Below, piece by piece: positions 32,585 through 33,146 of a stretch of DNA of 33,146 nucleotides. The stretch spans positions 1 to 33,146 of the forward strand of contig JABDGS010000041.1 in NCBI GenBank assembly GCA_013285915.1, given 5' to 3'. Every line of letters starts with the position of its first letter. The first letter of the stretch is position 1. Under the pieces are notes generated by a model. The model saw only the letters and a program-made list of their open reading frames with translations. It was not told the origin of the DNA and made no database searches. The stretch comes from Bacteroidota bacterium (lineage in GTDB: Bacteria; Bacteroidota; Bacteroidia; Chitinophagales; Chitinophagaceae). The position numbers and the translations under genes are program-made.

Positions 32585-33136
32585 TTATAAGGTTTCAATA
32601 AACTCTTGTAATGTAGGATTAACCTTGTCCTTTTCCGATAAAATCAATTCTTCATCTTTCAGTTTCCAGTCAATACCAACTTGCGGGTCATTATACATCA
32701 ACCCACCTTCCGCAGATTTATTGTAGTAATTATCGCACTTATAAAAAAACACAGCCTTTTCACTTAAAACAATAAAACCATGCGCAAACCCGCGCGGAAC
32801 AAAAAGTTGTGTTTTGGATGTGGCAGATAACTCTATTCCAAAATGCTGGCCAAAAGTGGGGGAGCCTTTGCGCAGATCAACAGCCACATCATATACCGAT
32901 CCATGTAACACGCGTACCAATTTTGCCTGTGCAGCATCTCCTTTCTGAAAATGCATGCCACGCAGTACGCCTTTTACAGAAGATGATTGGTTATCCTGTA
33001 CAAAATCTACATCCAACCCGGTCAATTTAAAAAACGTCTGCCGGTTAAAACTTTCAAAAAAACCACCCCTATCATCACCGAACACGTCATCATGAATAAT
33101 TAAGCATCCCTTTAATGGAGTTTCTTCAATTCTCAT
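32585..33136 (-). CDS. rmlC: dTDP-4-dehydrorhamnose 3,5-epimerase
   Basis: A 183-residue RmlC (RfbC), a cupin-fold epimerase acting on the 4-keto sugar nucleotide made by RmlB. The catalytic His62 is in LRGMHFQ. Other marks are [14 protein letters not shown] near the N-terminus, [33 protein letters not shown] and the CDNYYN segment. The full gene fits inside the window, with its ATG at 33136 only 10 nt from the edge. It overlaps nothing and is followed after 8 nt by rmlA. Confidence 0.97.
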   Translation of the reverse strand: MRIEETPLKGCLIIHDDVFGDDRGGFFESFNRQTFFKLTGLDVDFVQDNQSSSVKGVLRGMHFQKGDAAQAKLVRVLHGSVYDVAVDLRKGSPTFGQHFGIELSATSKTQLFVPRGFAHGFIVLSEKAVFFYKCDNYYNKSAEGGLMYNDPQVGIDWKLKDEELILSEKDKVNPTLQEFIETL

Positions 33137-33146
33137 TACCTGTTAC

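Noticed and set aside
1..33146. CRISPR arrays, tRNA/rRNA genes and insertion sequences
   Set aside because: No regularly spaced repeats, cloverleaf-like or rRNA sequences, or transposase/integrase genes were found on either strand.

Overview
The window looks like a chromosomal segment of a free-living Bacteroidota, most likely a Chitinophagaceae-type Sphingobacteriia. The signs are a type IX secretion (T9SS) C-terminal sorting domain on one secreted protein, TAnnTTTG-like -7 promoter elements, moderate-to-low GC with strong A/T runs between genes, a PAS protein ending in a lone DHp-like helical hairpin, and a MurK-like kinase next to MurQ. No rRNA, tRNA, CRISPR, insertion sequence or plasmid/phage replication genes were seen. 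Every stretch without a gene is under 300 bp.

Layout: (1) 1-3050, plus strand: the end of dapF, a Nudix hydrolase, and a large membrane-anchored AsmA/DUF748-like protein preceded by a possible 8-codon leader ORF. (2) 3227-7118, plus strand: a 1020-residue lipoprotein combining a PVC-type dehydrogenase-like beta-propeller, HEAT-like repeats and a c-type cytochrome, then a Tat-exported SGNH hydrolase. (3) 7139-13616, minus strand: two tandem DUF4331 secreted proteins (one with a T9SS sorting domain, one without), a strong terminator, a membrane-anchored TPR protein, a HupE/UreJ-like membrane protein and a small CDGSH iron-sulfur protein. This is the most system-like accessory block. Both DUF4331 proteins are predicted to mature to an N-terminus starting Ser-Ser-His, which fits a Cu/Ni-binding (ATCUN) site. 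(4) 13900-14589 minus: a methyltransferase. (5) 14758-17109 plus: an orphan phage-tailspike-like beta-helix protein with no signal peptide, in which a beta-rich module interrupts the usual pectate-lyase motif and then recurs.

(6) 17203-23073, plus strand: an aldo/keto reductase with its own promoter and terminator, then a run of a single-domain MetE-like methyltransferase, UlaG-like metallo-beta-lactamase protein, SDR, ROK kinase (lacking the usual zinc cysteines), UPF0309-like SIS protein and hotdog thioesterase. The MBL-SDR-ROK-SIS core is packed within 4-9 nt or overlapping and looks like an uncharacterised sugar-phosphate pathway. (7) 23163-24491: the triple-PAS protein. (8) 24571-29896, mostly minus: housekeeping dapA, accA and rlmB, then a murK-like kinase and murQ (MurNAc salvage), with one small exported protein on plus. 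(9) 30054-31647: an S41 C-terminal processing protease broken by one extra base in a C6 run. (10) 31719-33136 minus: rmlA and rmlC for dTDP-rhamnose.

All identifications come from reading motifs and residue patterns; no database search was possible.
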